Source: an uncultured Opitutia bacterium (GTDB taxonomy: Bacteria; Verrucomicrobiota; Verrucomicrobiia; Opitutales; Opitutaceae). From it: a stretch of 64,000 bases of DNA. This document shows, piece by piece, positions 1 through 9,732 of the stretch. The notes under the pieces were generated by a model. It saw nothing but the letters and a program-made list of their open reading frames with translations. It ran no database searches and was not told the DNA's origin. Numbering within the stretch: the first letter of the stretch is position 1; each line of letters starts with the position of its first letter. A program made the position numbers and the translations under genes. Location of the stretch: contig CAITWF010000043.1 in the NCBI GenBank assembly GCA_903896015.1, forward strand, positions 100,284 to 164,283, in the 5' to 3' direction.

Positions 1-1490
1 CTCACGGCGTCGTAGGTGGTCTGCGCGTTGGCGAGGGTGTGGAGGAACGTCGCCCACACCGGCGCAGTCAGCAGCATGAAGATCACGCCGGCCCATCCGA
101 ATCCGACGAACTTAGCGAGCCGCACCCGCCACGGCGCGTCACTAGCGAGCAGCACGCACACGCCGGAGAAATTCATCGTGAGCAGCAGCATGTAAGCTTC
201 CTTCGCGGTGCCGCTGTTCATGAGCGCGGCGTTGGCGACGATGAGTCCGGCGGCCCAGAGTGCGGTGCCGCGTGCGTTTTGGGCCTGCGCGGCGCGCACC
301 CAGCAATAGAGCGCCCACGGGGCGTAGCAGAAACTGAAGATTGCCGGATGGTTGATCCGGTAGACGAAAAATCCGACGAACGGCACCGCCGCGCTTACGA
401 TCAATGCGGCCGGCAGGTGTCGCGTAAGCGCATACACGATCAGCCCGAGTGCGAACGCTCCGAGCCATTTCGCGACCAGGTATTTGAGGTCCCACGCCCA
501 CGAGGCGCCGTTGGCGACCACGACGAAAAAGTGCAGCGGATCGCCAAACATGGACTGGCCTTGGCCGAGCAGCGGCGAGCCGAGGGAGTTGTAGCGGTTC
601 CACACCGGCAACTCGCCCTGCATCAGCGCGCGGTGCTGCACGAACGAGTAGGGCACGTGCGCCCACATGATGGCTCCGACATCGGAGCCCATGTTGTTGA
701 CGAAACCGCGATCGGTCGCGCCGGGCAGCGTGGGCAGTCCATCGTAGAGCAGCGACGTGCCGAAGTTGGGCGACACATAACTCTTCCCCATGAAGATCAC
801 GGGATACGCGCTTGCGGCGACGGCGAGCGCGGCGCCGAGTGCGAGCGCACGGCGCGGTCGCGCGGCCAGCGCCTGAATCGCGGCGACGAACGCCGCGCGG
901 GCCCGCGGCAAAAATTCGAGCACGAGCAAACCCGCGAGCAGCGCGATCCACACACCCGCTGCGCGGGGCAGGAGCCCAGCGAAGAGTTCTGACACCGTCG
1001 CCTTGAGTTCGGTCGGTTGTGGGAATGGAATCCACAGCTGCGGATCATTCCCGCCGGGTGTGACGGCGATTTCGAGCCCGCCCGCTCTGATTTTTGCCGA
1101 CGCGATTTGGTTGGCGGGCTTCAACTCGGCGAGATCGATCGCACGCACCACGCGGCCGCTGAGCGCGGCGACGCGGATCGATTCGATCGTGAGTGTGCCG
1201 GGGCGATCGATCGGATCGAAGCGCAGTCCGTTGTAGCGGCCGGGCGGCAGGGTGAGGCGGTAAAGTTGCGGGGTGGCGCTGGCTGCGAGGGCGAGACGGG
1301 AGGAGTGGTATTCGCTCAAGCCCGATCCGTCATCATAGTAGACCTGCACGTAGCCTGCTTCGGAAGAAGCCACGCGCGCCTCGACGGCAAATAGGCCCCC
1401 GGTGTTGTGGGCGATCGGTAGAAACGGAATGACGACGACGGCACTGACGAGCGCGGCGACGAGCAGGGCCGGGAGCGTGAAAAACTTCAT
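1..1490 (-). CDS. YfhO-like polytopic membrane protein, C-terminus cut by window edge
   Basis: The frame opens with ATG at 1490 (MKFFTLPALLVAAL) and stays open to the window edge, giving about 496 residues without a stop. The first hydrophobic segment is followed by roughly 150 residues of beta-rich soluble sequence, then by many membrane segments. A loop reading NRYNSLGSPLLGQGQ then GDPLHF resembles the conserved extracytoplasmic loop of YfhO-family (GT-C-like) membrane proteins. Known YfhO members help glycosylate lipoteichoic acid; here a role in transferring sugars to an envelope polymer or protein is only inference. It is the last visible gene of a minus-strand run, 45 bases after the preceding gene, which is also a membrane protein. 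The start is good: methionine is directly followed by a signal-like hydrophobic stretch. Confidence 0.7.
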   Translation of the reverse strand, partial: MKFFTLPALLVAALVSAVVVIPFLPIAHNTGGLFAVEARVASSEAGYVQVYYDDGSGLSEYHSSRLALAASATPQLYRLTLPPGRYNGLRFDPIDRPGTLTIESIRVAALSGRVVRAIDLAELKPANQIASAKIRAGGLEIAVTPGGNDPQLWIPFPQPTELKATVSELFAGLLPRAAGVWIALLAGLLVLEFLPRARAAFVAAIQALAARPRRALALGAALAVAASAYPVIFMGKSYVSPNFGTSLLYDGLPTLPGATDRGFVNNMGSDVGAIMWAHVPYSFVQHRALMQGELPVWNRYNSLGSPLLGQGQSMFGDPLHFFVVVANGASWAWDLKYLVAKWLGAFALGLIVYALTRHLPAALIVSAAVPFVGFFVYRINHPAIFSFCYAPWALYCWVRAAQAQNARGTALWAAGLIVANAALMNSGTAKEAYMLLLTMNFSGVCVLLASDAPWRVRLAKFVGFGWAGVIFMLLTAPVWATFLHTLANAQTTYDAV

Positions 1491-1535
1491 GCGGGGCGCG
1501 CAGTGTCGGGGATTCGGGCGCGGTGCGACAAGGTT

Positions 1536-3446
1536 TTATCCCGAGGCGGGACGGCCGGTGCGGCGAAGGGTCAGCGCGGCGAATCCGAGCAGCGTCGTCG
1601 CGCCGACAGCGATCTCGAAAACGAGCCAGCCATTTTTCGCGCACTGCCACGCGAAGTAGGAAAGTGATCCCATTTCGACGGGCGCGCCGAACGCGAGCCA
1701 GTGCTGCGCGCTCTCATCGCGGGCGACGACGACGAAGGGCGCGCGTGGAGCCGGCACGTAAACCGCGCGCCACGCGTTGCCCGGAATTTTCGCCGGCTGA
1801 ATCGTGTTGAGAAACGCGTGCGTCGCGGCGTCGCGCAGCTCCAGGCTTACGTCGCCGCAGTCAACATCGCCGGCGACTTCAAACTTTAGCCACGCGCCGA
1901 GCGGTGACGTGAGCGGCTTACTCGTCCACATGCCGGTGGCGGCGGGGCCGCTCGCGTTGAAGGAGCCCCAACTCGGGATCGAGACGAGTGCGCCGATGTT
2001 CGACGAGAGTCCGCGGCGCGGCGCTGTGTCGAGTTGCAGCGGCGTGGCGAAATTTTTGACGAAGGCCGGGCTGCCTTTTTCCGTTTTAAGTGCAAGCGGC
2101 GCGCGGATGCTCACGGGCAGAAGGGCGGTGAGGCTGGGGTGATTGAGCCGTTCGATCAAACTCGCGGCGCCGGGGTAGGGGATGTCGGGAAAATCGAGTT
2201 GCGCGGGATCGCTGGTCGCGAGGTAGCCGCGCATGTGCGCCTCGGCCTTCACATAGAAGCGTCTCACGTCCGGCATCTCGACGGTGATCGCCAGGTGCCC
2301 GAGGTCGTAGACGCCCCACGCGAACACGCCGAGCCATGCTGCGCCGAAGGTGGCGCGCACAATTGTCATCCCGCGTGAGGTCACCGCACCCGCCAGCAGC
2401 CAGCCGAGCGCGAGCGTATTGGCCGCGGTGCCGAAGGCTAGCGTGTCCATATAGCGCGACGCCGGATAATCGCCGCCGACGCCGCGCGCGTAGGCGGTCG
2501 CGACAATTTGCGCGAGCACCCAGCCGCCGAGCGCGGCGATTGCCAGAGCCGCGCGGGATTCCACTTTCGTGAGAAGCACGCGCCAGGCGACGAACACCCA
2601 CGGCAGCCACAACACCGCTGCGAGCCAAGGATAGGCGCGCGGCGCAGGCCATTGCAGGCTGTGGAGAATTGAGAGGAAAAAATCCTGCGCGTTCTTCGCT
2701 TTCAACGCCTGATGGTAATCGACCTCGACGCGCGTGAACCAGCCGATCGCGGTCAAGACGAGAGCCAGCATCAGCGTCGGCCATGCGGCGCGAAACGGGA
2801 TCGCGTTTTTCAGCCAGCGAAATGCGACCACGCCAAACACGACGAGCGCTGCGAAAAATCCCGAGCCCATCGTGAGCAGCGCCACGCCCGCCGCGAGCGC
2901 GCCGGCCCACCAGCGTGCGTTCCCAGGCGGGGCACACGGCAGAAGCACCATCGCGGCGAACGAAAACAGCAGCAGCCAGTATTGCTGCGAGTGAAACCCG
3001 CCGAGGATATTTTGCCACGCGACCGGTGTGGCGAAGAGCGCTGCCAGTGCGGCGAAAAGGAAGGGGAAGAGGACGGTTCGGCGCTTCGATCCAGTCAACC
3101 ACCGCCAGCCCGCGATCCAAAACGCGACGGCGAGCGCGGCGTGCAGCGTGGCGTTGAACACACTCTCGAGGCGCGCATCCCACTGGCCGTTCGCGAGGGT
3201 GAGCACTAAATTTTGGAGTTTCGTGACGACGACGCGGTGTTCGTTGTGTGGCTGAAACAGGTGTGCCACGAAGTGATCTTGCTCGAACCACGGCGCGAGG
3301 AGGTTGAGCCCCTCAGCGTCCCACTGATCCCAGTTGGGGAGGTCGGAGCCGAACTGGTCGAATGCGGCCCAATGCGCGCCGACGACGATGAAAAACAGGC
3401 ACACCGGCCACGCGATCGGAAGGAGGCCGAGGAAAAATTTTCTCAT
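1536..3446 (-). CDS. Polytopic membrane protein of unknown function, probable GT-C-like
   Basis: This 636-residue protein starts at MRKFFLGLLPIAWP. The frame is open further upstream, but that extension is arginine-rich, unlike a protein, and would overlap the methyltransferase gene, so the inner ATG was chosen. The protein has an N-terminal membrane anchor, a loop (DQFGSDLPNWDQWDAEG) with several acidic residues facing outwards, about ten hydrophobic segments, and then a soluble beta-rich domain of about 150 residues. It ends in one last membrane segment and a short basic tail. Acidic residues in the first external loop of a many-pass protein recall GT-C glycosyltransferases, but I recognise no specific family. 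Neighbours on both sides are on the same strand and belong to the envelope-sugar cluster. Confidence 0.65.
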   Translation of the reverse strand: MRKFFLGLLPIAWPVCLFFIVVGAHWAAFDQFGSDLPNWDQWDAEGLNLLAPWFEQDHFVAHLFQPHNEHRVVVTKLQNLVLTLANGQWDARLESVFNATLHAALAVAFWIAGWRWLTGSKRRTVLFPFLFAALAALFATPVAWQNILGGFHSQQYWLLLFSFAAMVLLPCAPPGNARWWAGALAAGVALLTMGSGFFAALVVFGVVAFRWLKNAIPFRAAWPTLMLALVLTAIGWFTRVEVDYHQALKAKNAQDFFLSILHSLQWPAPRAYPWLAAVLWLPWVFVAWRVLLTKVESRAALAIAALGGWVLAQIVATAYARGVGGDYPASRYMDTLAFGTAANTLALGWLLAGAVTSRGMTIVRATFGAAWLGVFAWGVYDLGHLAITVEMPDVRRFYVKAEAHMRGYLATSDPAQLDFPDIPYPGAASLIERLNHPSLTALLPVSIRAPLALKTEKGSPAFVKNFATPLQLDTAPRRGLSSNIGALVSIPSWGSFNASGPAATGMWTSKPLTSPLGAWLKFEVAGDVDCGDVSLELRDAATHAFLNTIQPAKIPGNAWRAVYVPAPRAPFVVVARDESAQHWLAFGAPVEMGSLSYFAWQCAKNGWLVFEIAVGATTLLGFAALTLRRTGRPASG

Positions 3447-3468
3447 CGCGAGGCGGCGGGGCGGATGA

Positions 3469-4236
3469 TCACGGATCGAACGGCTTCGCGGTCGGCAAGA
3501 CCGCCGGCTGGCCTTGCGCGAGCCACGCCGCGGCGCGCTCGCGCCATGTCTTTTCAACGCGCACGACGGCGAGAACGCCGATCGGGTTGTTGGCCGGAAA
3601 ACGCTCCGCCTGATCGACAACTTGCCAGGGAAAGCGCGGGCGGAGTTGCTCGAAAAGCTCGACGAGATTCGACGGCTCGAAGACGTGAAAGTGAATGTTG
3701 ATCTCGTTGCCGGAGTTTACGGCGCCGTGATAGATTTTTTTCAGTTCGACTTTTTTGGCGGGCACGTCGGCGGCGGGCGTGGCTGGGCTGTAGGTCGACC
3801 AATCGACGCCGTCCACGAAGTCGTCGATGTGCGTGCCGTCGACGACGGTCGTGCCACGCGTGAAATCATCGAGCAGGTGAGCAACGGGCGTCAGTGCGCG
3901 GCCGTGGTCCCAGGTGTAGCGGCGATCGGGCACGAGGCAGTAGATGATGCCGCCGGGCCGCAGCACACGATACCACTCAGCGAGCGCCATCACGGGATTC
4001 GCGACGTGTTCGAGGACGTGCGAGGTGATGACGTAATCGAGCGCATGGTCGCGGAACGGCAGCTCGGTGGCGTCGCCGTAGTAGTCGGCGAGGCAGCGTT
4101 CGCCCGCATAGTCGCGAAACCGATCGACGTAGATCGGCTTGGGGTCGAGGCCGGGCACCGGCGATTTGAACGCGCCGATCTCGACGCCGATTTTTCTGGG
4201 CCCGATCCAGCGGGCGACTTTTTCCTCGTGGGTCAT
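3469..4236 (-). CDS. Class I SAM-dependent methyltransferase
   Basis: This 255-residue protein has the Methyltransf_11-type core. GVEIGAFKSPVPGLDP stands in the place of motif I, YGDATELPFRDHALDYVITS contains the typical acidic and hydrophobic strands, and HVLEHVANPVMALAEWYRVL then RPGGIIYCLVPD is the classic post-core strand and helix. Proteins of this kind in polysaccharide loci often methylate sugars or act on nucleotide-linked intermediates. The substrate cannot be read from the sequence. It lies between two membrane-protein genes on the same strand with gaps of about 20 bases, so it is probably co-transcribed with them. Confidence 0.85.
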   Translation of the reverse strand: MTHEEKVARWIGPRKIGVEIGAFKSPVPGLDPKPIYVDRFRDYAGERCLADYYGDATELPFRDHALDYVITSHVLEHVANPVMALAEWYRVLRPGGIIYCLVPDRRYTWDHGRALTPVAHLLDDFTRGTTVVDGTHIDDFVDGVDWSTYSPATPAADVPAKKVELKKIYHGAVNSGNEINIHFHVFEPSNLVELFEQLRPRFPWQVVDQAERFPANNPIGVLAVVRVEKTWRERAAAWLAQGQPAVLPTAKPFDP

Positions 4237-4257
4237 CAGAAGTGCGGGAAGCGAAGG

Positions 4258-5523
4258 CTACTTTTTCGCGGCTGGAAACGGAATTATCCACGGCGGCCCC
4301 GGGTTGATCGGCGCGTCGACGGCCTCGCCGGCGCGGATCTTCGCCGCGTAGTCCGCCCAGTGAAGATCGGTGAGCGGATGCTCGCGCAGACGCGGGAGGT
4401 TGATCGCCAGCGCCCACAGCGCGACGAGCCACGCGACGCGCGTGACCCAACGTCGGGCCGCGATCGTCGCGGCGAGTACGAGCCAGAGAACAATCAACTG
4501 CAGGGGAAAAAAATAGCGCGAGCCGAAGCCGGTGTGGCAAAGATCGGGCAGCGCGAATCTTACGCGATAGAGCGAGCCGACGAGCAGCAGGACGAACGCG
4601 GCGCCGAGCCAGCGACGCTCGGTGCGGAGACTAGCGCCGCGGAAGGCGAGCACCGCTACGACGCCGAGCGCGGCGAGGCCGAGGATATTTTCGATCAGCC
4701 GCGGGTAGTTGGCCGGCACGAACGCTCCGGCGAGGAGCGATGCCGTGATTCGCATGCCGGGTACGGCTAGGACGGCGTCGGGGGCGAAGGTGCCGGTGGG
4801 GTTGACGGTGGTGTCGCGCAGCACCTCGATCAGTTGCACGGCGCCGCAGGCGAGGACAATTGCGGCGAGAATAACGCTGGGTGCGGTGCGGCGTATCCAC
4901 GCCCGCCAAACGAATAATGGAGCGAGCATGATGCTGAATGGTCCGGTGAGGCCGAACAGCACCGCGGCGGTCGTGTCGTGGGCATGTTGCCGGGCGCTGC
5001 TGGCATCGGCCGAGATCAGAAGGAGCAGCAGGCCGCCGGCGAGCACCCACTGGAGGTTGACGAGGTTCAGGAGAATTTCAAAGGCGTCCGGGACGAGCAC
5101 GACGGCCAGCGCGCACGCGATATGGCGTGGCAGCGGGCAACGCGCGGACTGCGTGCGCGCGGCGACGTAGAGCGTGAACGCGAACGCGCTCCAAACAAAG
5201 ACCGCCGGCGCGCAGCGTGGATCGAAGAGGGTGGCAAGTTTGGCGACCAGGCGCGGGACCGTGTGCAGATAACCGGCGTAGGGCGTGATGAGGGTGTTGA
5301 GGCCATAGAGCCGACCCCACCAGTAAAACCAGCCGTCCTCAGCCCAGAATTGCGGGTTGAGAAACATGTCCGGCTTGCGTGCGAAGAGGATCGCGGCGCA
5401 GGCGAGGAGCGCCGTCCACGTCGGCGGCCGGAGGCAGCATGCCCACCGAGGAAGTCCCCGGCGGGCGGAATTAGCCGGTACGGATTCCTGATTCAACCAA
5501 TCGCGGAGTCCGGCCATGTTCAA
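4258..5523 (-). CDS. Polytopic membrane protein of unknown function
   Basis: This 421-residue protein has about ten to eleven hydrophobic segments. The first predicted external loop carries NPQFWAEDGWFYWWGRLYGL, with an acidic pair. This layout (a first loop with D/E after TM1, then alternating short loops) is common in GT-C glycosyltransferases and related bacterial envelope proteins. I cannot assign a named family. Only one base separates it from the giant glycosyltransferase gene upstream (start at 9652), so the two are very probably translated from one message. Confidence 0.65.
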   Translation of the reverse strand: MNMAGLRDWLNQESVPANSARRGLPRWACCLRPPTWTALLACAAILFARKPDMFLNPQFWAEDGWFYWWGRLYGLNTLITPYAGYLHTVPRLVAKLATLFDPRCAPAVFVWSAFAFTLYVAARTQSARCPLPRHIACALAVVLVPDAFEILLNLVNLQWVLAGGLLLLLISADASSARQHAHDTTAAVLFGLTGPFSIMLAPLFVWRAWIRRTAPSVILAAIVLACGAVQLIEVLRDTTVNPTGTFAPDAVLAVPGMRITASLLAGAFVPANYPRLIENILGLAALGVVAVLAFRGASLRTERRWLGAAFVLLLVGSLYRVRFALPDLCHTGFGSRYFFPLQLIVLWLVLAATIAARRWVTRVAWLVALWALAINLPRLREHPLTDLHWADYAAKIRAGEAVDAPINPGPPWIIPFPAAKK

Positions 5524-5524
5524 A

Positions 5525-8500
5525 TCACGCCGACCACGGGCGCGGCGGGGCGGCGAGCGTGAAGTCGGTGTGCTCGAGCGTGAGATTCGGATTGTAGGCG
5601 GGATCGTGCCGAATCTCGGCGGGCCAGCGCTTCAGCATGTATTCGACCTCGCTGCGGAAGCGTACGTGCTTTTCGGGCGTGTCCTCGGCGCCGCGGGTCA
5701 CCGACTCGTGGTGGTAGAGTTCGGCGAAGGGCGTCCACAGATTGCGGAAGCCGGCGGCGCGCACCTTCAGGCAGAAGTCAATGTCGTTGAACGCGACCGT
5801 CAAATTTTTTTCGTCGAGCCCGCCCACCTGTTCGTAGATCGAGCGGCGGACGATCAGGCAGGCGGCGGTGACGGCCGTAAAGTTTTGCACGAGTCGCGCG
5901 CGGTTGAACTTTCCCTCCGTGCCTCGCGGATAATCGCGGAACGCGTGGCCGGCGACGCCGCCGAGGCCGACGATGCATCCGGCGTGCTGGATGGTGTCGT
6001 TCGGGTAATAGAGCATCGCGCCAACGCAGCCGACGCCGGGGCGCAGCGCCTGTGCGGCCATCTCGTCGAGCCAGGCGGGCGTGATGACCTCGAGATCGTT
6101 GTTGAGGAGTCCGACGAGTTCCCCCCGTGCCTGATGGACAGCGAAATTGTTGATCGCGGAAAAATTGAACGGCGCGTCGTAACGCAGTACGCGGACGACA
6201 CGAGGGCGGGTAGATTCCTTGGCCGCGGCGATCTGGGTGTTGATGGCGGCGAGGAGCGGGTTGGTGTTTTTCGCGAACGAGTCGAGGTAGGCGAGCGCGG
6301 CGGGATCGTCGGAGCCGTTGTCGACGATCAGAATTTCGTAGTTCGGATAGGTTGTCTTCTCGAGGAGGCTGTCGACGCAGCGTTGGAGGAATTTCAGGCC
6401 GTTGCGCGTGGGGATGACGAGCGAGACGAGCGGCGCCTCGCCGGGCAGCGGATACTGCGCGCGCCAGTGATCACCGGGGACGTGGTGGAGCGTGATTTTT
6501 TCACCGCGGCGGGCAAAGGCGTCGGTGAGCGCGCGGCGCGCAGCCTCGAGCGGATAATTTTTCTCGCTCAACATGAGCGCGGTCGAACCGGCGATCGCGC
6601 GCCAGTGGTAGAGGATTTTCGGAATGTGGCGGATGCGCGACTGATCCTGAATGCGTTCGATCACGCGGAGCGCGAGATCCCAGTCCTGCGAGCCCTCGTA
6701 GCCGACGCGGAAGCCGCCAGCGTCCTTCACGAGCGCAGCGCGGTAGACTGTGAGGTGCGAAATGAAATTCTGCGCCGTGAAAAGATCGGGGAGCCAGTCG
6801 GGCTTGAAGTAGGGCTCATGGCGGTGGCCTTCCTCGTCGATCTTATCCTCGTCGCTGTAGATGAGGTCGGTGGCGGGCTGGACGTTGACGAGCGCGACGA
6901 CCTCGTGGAGGGCGTTGGGCGAGAGTTCGTCGTCGTGATCGAGGAGCGCCACGAATTCGCCGGTGGCGAGCGCGAGGGCGGAGTTGGACGCGGCGGAGAT
7001 GTGGCCGTTTTTCTCGCGGAAGGTGACCTTGAAGCGTGGATCGCTGGCGGCGATTTTTTCGAGCAGCGGGCGGACGTGCGGCGAGGGCGAGGCGTCGTCG
7101 GCGATGCAGAGTTCCCAGTTTTGGTAGACCTGAGCACGGACGGAATCGACGACCTTCACGAGCCACTTTTCCGGTGTGTTGTAGACCGGCATCACGATCG
7201 AGATGAGCGGCTTCGCTTTGAACCCCTTTTCCGCGGCGGTGAGCTCGGCAAGTGACTCGGGCGTGTGCTTGTCGAACGTCGCGGCCCAGCGTTCGTAGGA
7301 TGTCAGCTCGGGCACGCCGGCGTCGTCGCCGACGCGGATCGCGGTCGTGAAAAAGGGATGCCAGCCACCCTCGTCATCGCCGACTTCGAGGAGGATCTCG
7401 GTGTCGTTGGGTTCGAGCGGGACTTCGACCTTCCAGCCGCAGTATTCCGCCTGGGGCTTGTCGCGCATCGCGGCGAACACGTCGAGGCGCTTGAGCCCGT
7501 AAACGCCGGGGTAACGGCGGCCATTGACCGTGGCGCGCAGGTGCTTGAGCGCGGCGGACTCGTGCGCGAGGCACCAGCCGCGGACGAGCAGTTTTTTCGC
7601 CGGGAAACTCCACGTCTGCGGATAATCGACGCTGTGCGTGAGGGTGAGCGACGAGGGTTGGGAGAAACCGACAGGCGCCTCCTCGGGCGGAAGCGGGACT
7701 TCGATCATTGGCTCGGTGACACCGTGGCGTGAGTCGATTAATTTGCGGCGGAGAAAACGCAGCCACGCGGTGGCCTGCCAGGAGAACGATGCCGTCATGC
7801 GGCGGAGTTTGGCATCGCGGCGCGCGATCTCCTCGTCCTTCGCGTGGAGCGCGGCGCGATGGGCGCGGGCGGCGTCGTTCGCGCGCTGCGCGAGTGCGCG
7901 ACTTTCCTCGAGCTGTTGCTGGAGAAGCTTTTTGTAGTAACGCGCCTCGCGGTCGCTCTGGCGGAAATTGGTCTCGGAGAGATTCAGTCGCTGCAGCCAC
8001 TCGCTCTCGATGCGCTCAGCCTCGCGCTCCATCCGCGCAATCTCGGCCTCGAACGCTTGGATTTGCTGGCGCGCGGCGCGGAGCAGGCCCTCGGCCTGCT
8101 GGCGGAGAACTTCGCTGCGGGCAAACTTCGGCTCAAGTGCGGCGATGGTGCGCTCCAGGTGGGCGGAATGATTCGCAGTCGCGCGCTGCGCGTTCTCGAT
8201 GTTGGCGACGTGCTGGGCCGTGAGCCGGCGCGTGTCGGCGAGGATCGTTTCGAGGTTCGCGGCGTGTTCCTGCAGCGCACGTACGCGCTCGGTGAGTTGT
8301 GTGAGCTTGGCATCAGGCTGGCGGCGCCAGAGTTCGAGGGCGGACCCGAGCTGACGCGTGAGCAGCGCGAGGTGCTCAACATCCGAAAAGAGCGGGGACG
8401 ACGCGGCGCGGGCGCCCGCTTGTGCCGCGACGAGGTCCGTTTCGCTCGCAAGCGGATCGCGGGCGAGCGGCCAGTCGCCGCGCGCCGGTCGCGCGAGCGT

Positions 8501-9652
8501 GGCTTCGTAAAACGCGAGCAGCGCGCGGGAGTTGGCGGCGAAATCGAAATGCTTCCTGGCGAACGCGACGGCGTTTTTCCCGAGCGTGGCGCAGGTCTGC
8601 GGATCGACAAAAAGGCGCCGGCAAACGTCGGCGATTTCGTCGGGCGAACCGGTCTTTAGGAAAACGGCGTCGCGGCCGTCCTGCATGAGCGTGGCGATGT
8701 TGGTCGGCGGCAGGACGACGGCTTTGCCCATCGCAAGAAACTCGGGGAGCTTCGACGGCAGTCGGTAGTCGTTGAACGCGCCGGGCCCGCCTGGCTGCAC
8801 GAGCACGTCGGCGAGCGCGAGGAGTTTGGGGAGTTTCGCTTTTTCGACGAAGCCGAGATCGAGCACGAACTTCTTGTGATCGAAGGCGAGGCTGTCGTTG
8901 AACGTGGGCGAATTGAAGCCGGTGCGGATGAGGCGCGTGGGCGTGCCGCGCTGGTTGAGGAGCGCGACGGCGACGTAAAGTTCGCGCATCTCGGGCTCGT
9001 TGGCGAAGGTGTTGCTGCCGGTGAAGACCAGGACTTTTTCGTTTTCCCGCAGGCCCAGTTCGGCGCGGAGCGTGGCGTCGGCGGGCTGCGGTTTATACAG
9101 CGAAAAATCGACTCCGGGCGGGAGCAACTGAGTCGGCACACCGGGCGAAACGAACTCGCTCAACTTGTCCACGATGTGCGTGATGCCGTCGGCGACGCGC
9201 AGGAAACTTTCGTGGCGCAGTGGGTGGGGCAGGCCATCGACGAGCCAGCTTTCGAGGTCGTGCGCGTTGCTCGCGCGAAGGTCGGTGAACTTCTTTCCGG
9301 TGTAGGCTTCGAGGAGAAAACGTTCGTTGTCCTCGAGGTGAATCAGCACGCGCGCCGGCGTTTGCGCGGCACGCTGGTAGGCGACGACAAATTTCCGCAC
9401 GCCTTCCCGCGGGGTCCATGCGTGGATCAGGTCGGCGGGCTTGCCATCGGGAAACAGGCCGGGTTTCGCGAGCAGATCGTCGAACATCGCCGGTATGAAC
9501 AGCGGGTTCGCGATGTGGGCGACGGTGTCCTTGCCCCGTGGCACGGCGACGATGCACGCGTGGCCGGCGGCGCTGAGCGTGTTGGCGAAGCCACCGATGT
9601 GGTTCAGGCTGTTGGTGGTAAAATCGCCGTAGTTGACGAAGAGGATATTCAC
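5525..9652 (-). CDS. Giant multi-domain glycosyltransferase: GT4-like, coiled coil, beta domain, two GT2 domains
   Basis: This 1375-residue protein is a fusion of several modules. Residues 1-400 look like a GT-B (GT4) enzyme: MNILFVNYGDFTTNS at the N-terminus and ALADVLVQPGGPGAFN plus LPEFLAMGKAVVLP in the sugar-nucleotide domain. Residues about 424-640 are a charged, Gln/Glu/Arg-rich coiled coil. Residues about 667-777 look like a beta-sandwich. The first GT2 domain begins near residue 812 (PLISIVMPVYNTPEKW, acidic motif LLDHDDELSP); the second begins near 1074 (PLVSLVIPTRNGLKF, with LLNNDLEV). It probably adds several different sugars to one glycan. The coiled coil could serve as a scaffold or a length ruler, which is inference. 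A strong minus-strand terminator lies just upstream, so this gene probably has its own promoter. Confidence 0.85.
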   Translation of the reverse strand: MNILFVNYGDFTTNSLNHIGGFANTLSAAGHACIVAVPRGKDTVAHIANPLFIPAMFDDLLAKPGLFPDGKPADLIHAWTPREGVRKFVVAYQRAAQTPARVLIHLEDNERFLLEAYTGKKFTDLRASNAHDLESWLVDGLPHPLRHESFLRVADGITHIVDKLSEFVSPGVPTQLLPPGVDFSLYKPQPADATLRAELGLRENEKVLVFTGSNTFANEPEMRELYVAVALLNQRGTPTRLIRTGFNSPTFNDSLAFDHKKFVLDLGFVEKAKLPKLLALADVLVQPGGPGAFNDYRLPSKLPEFLAMGKAVVLPPTNIATLMQDGRDAVFLKTGSPDEIADVCRRLFVDPQTCATLGKNAVAFARKHFDFAANSRALLAFYEATLARPARGDWPLARDPLASETDLVAAQAGARAASSPLFSDVEHLALLTRQLGSALELWRRQPDAKLTQLTERVRALQEHAANLETILADTRRLTAQHVANIENAQRATANHSAHLERTIAALEPKFARSEVLRQQAEGLLRAARQQIQAFEAEIARMEREAERIESEWLQRLNLSETNFRQSDREARYYKKLLQQQLEESRALAQRANDAARAHRAALHAKDEEIARRDAKLRRMTASFSWQATAWLRFLRRKLIDSRHGVTEPMIEVPLPPEEAPVGFSQPSSLTLTHSVDYPQTWSFPAKKLLVRGWCLAHESAALKHLRATVNGRRYPGVYGLKRLDVFAAMRDKPQAEYCGWKVEVPLEPNDTEILLEVGDDEGGWHPFFTTAIRVGDDAGVPELTSYERWAATFDKHTPESLAELTAAEKGFKAKPLISIVMPVYNTPEKWLVKVVDSVRAQVYQNWELCIADDASPSPHVRPLLEKIAASDPRFKVTFREKNGHISAASNSALALATGEFVALLDHDDELSPNALHEVVALVNVQPATDLIYSDEDKIDEEGHRHEPYFKPDWLPDLFTAQNFISHLTVYRAALVKDAGGFRVGYEGSQDWDLALRVIERIQDQSRIRHIPKILYHWRAIAGSTALMLSEKNYPLEAARRALTDAFARRGEKITLHHVPGDHWRAQYPLPGEAPLVSLVIPTRNGLKFLQRCVDSLLEKTTYPNYEILIVDNGSDDPAALAYLDSFAKNTNPLLAAINTQIAAAKESTRPRVVRVLRYDAPFNFSAINNFAVHQARGELVGLLNNDLEVITPAWLDEMAAQALRPGVGCVGAMLYYPNDTIQHAGCIVGLGGVAGHAFRDYPRGTEGKFNRARLVQNFTAVTAACLIVRRSIYEQVGGLDEKNLTVAFNDIDFCLKVRAAGFRNLWTPFAELYHHESVTRGAEDTPEKHVRFRSEVEYMLKRWPAEIRHDPAYNPNLTLEHTDFTLAAPPRPWSA

Positions 9653-9670
9653 GCGTCGGGCGGGAGGTGC

Positions 9671-9712
9671 TTAAAAGAAAAAGGCAGACCTGCGACGCTG
9701 CGCGGGTCTGCC
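9671..9712 (-). terminator. Rho-independent terminator after the transaldolase gene
   Basis: Read on the minus strand, an 8-bp perfect stem (GGCAGACC / GGTCTGCC, at 9705-9712 and 9683-9690) closes a GC-rich loop. It is followed by a T-rich tract (TTTTTCTTTT) at 9682-9673. It sits 21 bases past the stop of the transaldolase gene and just before the giant glycosyltransferase, so it divides the minus-strand run into two transcription units. Confidence 0.85.
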
Positions 9713-9732
9713 GGGAAGGTAAATGCGGATTT

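Noticed and set aside
39..1035. Open frames on both strands inside the YfhO-like gene
   Set aside because: They are arginine-, histidine- and glutamate-rich, typical of high-GC antisense or shifted frames; the true frame runs through the window edge without a stop.
3447..3620. N-terminal extension of the 636-residue membrane protein
   Set aside because: It is arginine/serine-rich and overlaps the coding sequence of the upstream methyltransferase; the inner ATG starts directly with a membrane segment.
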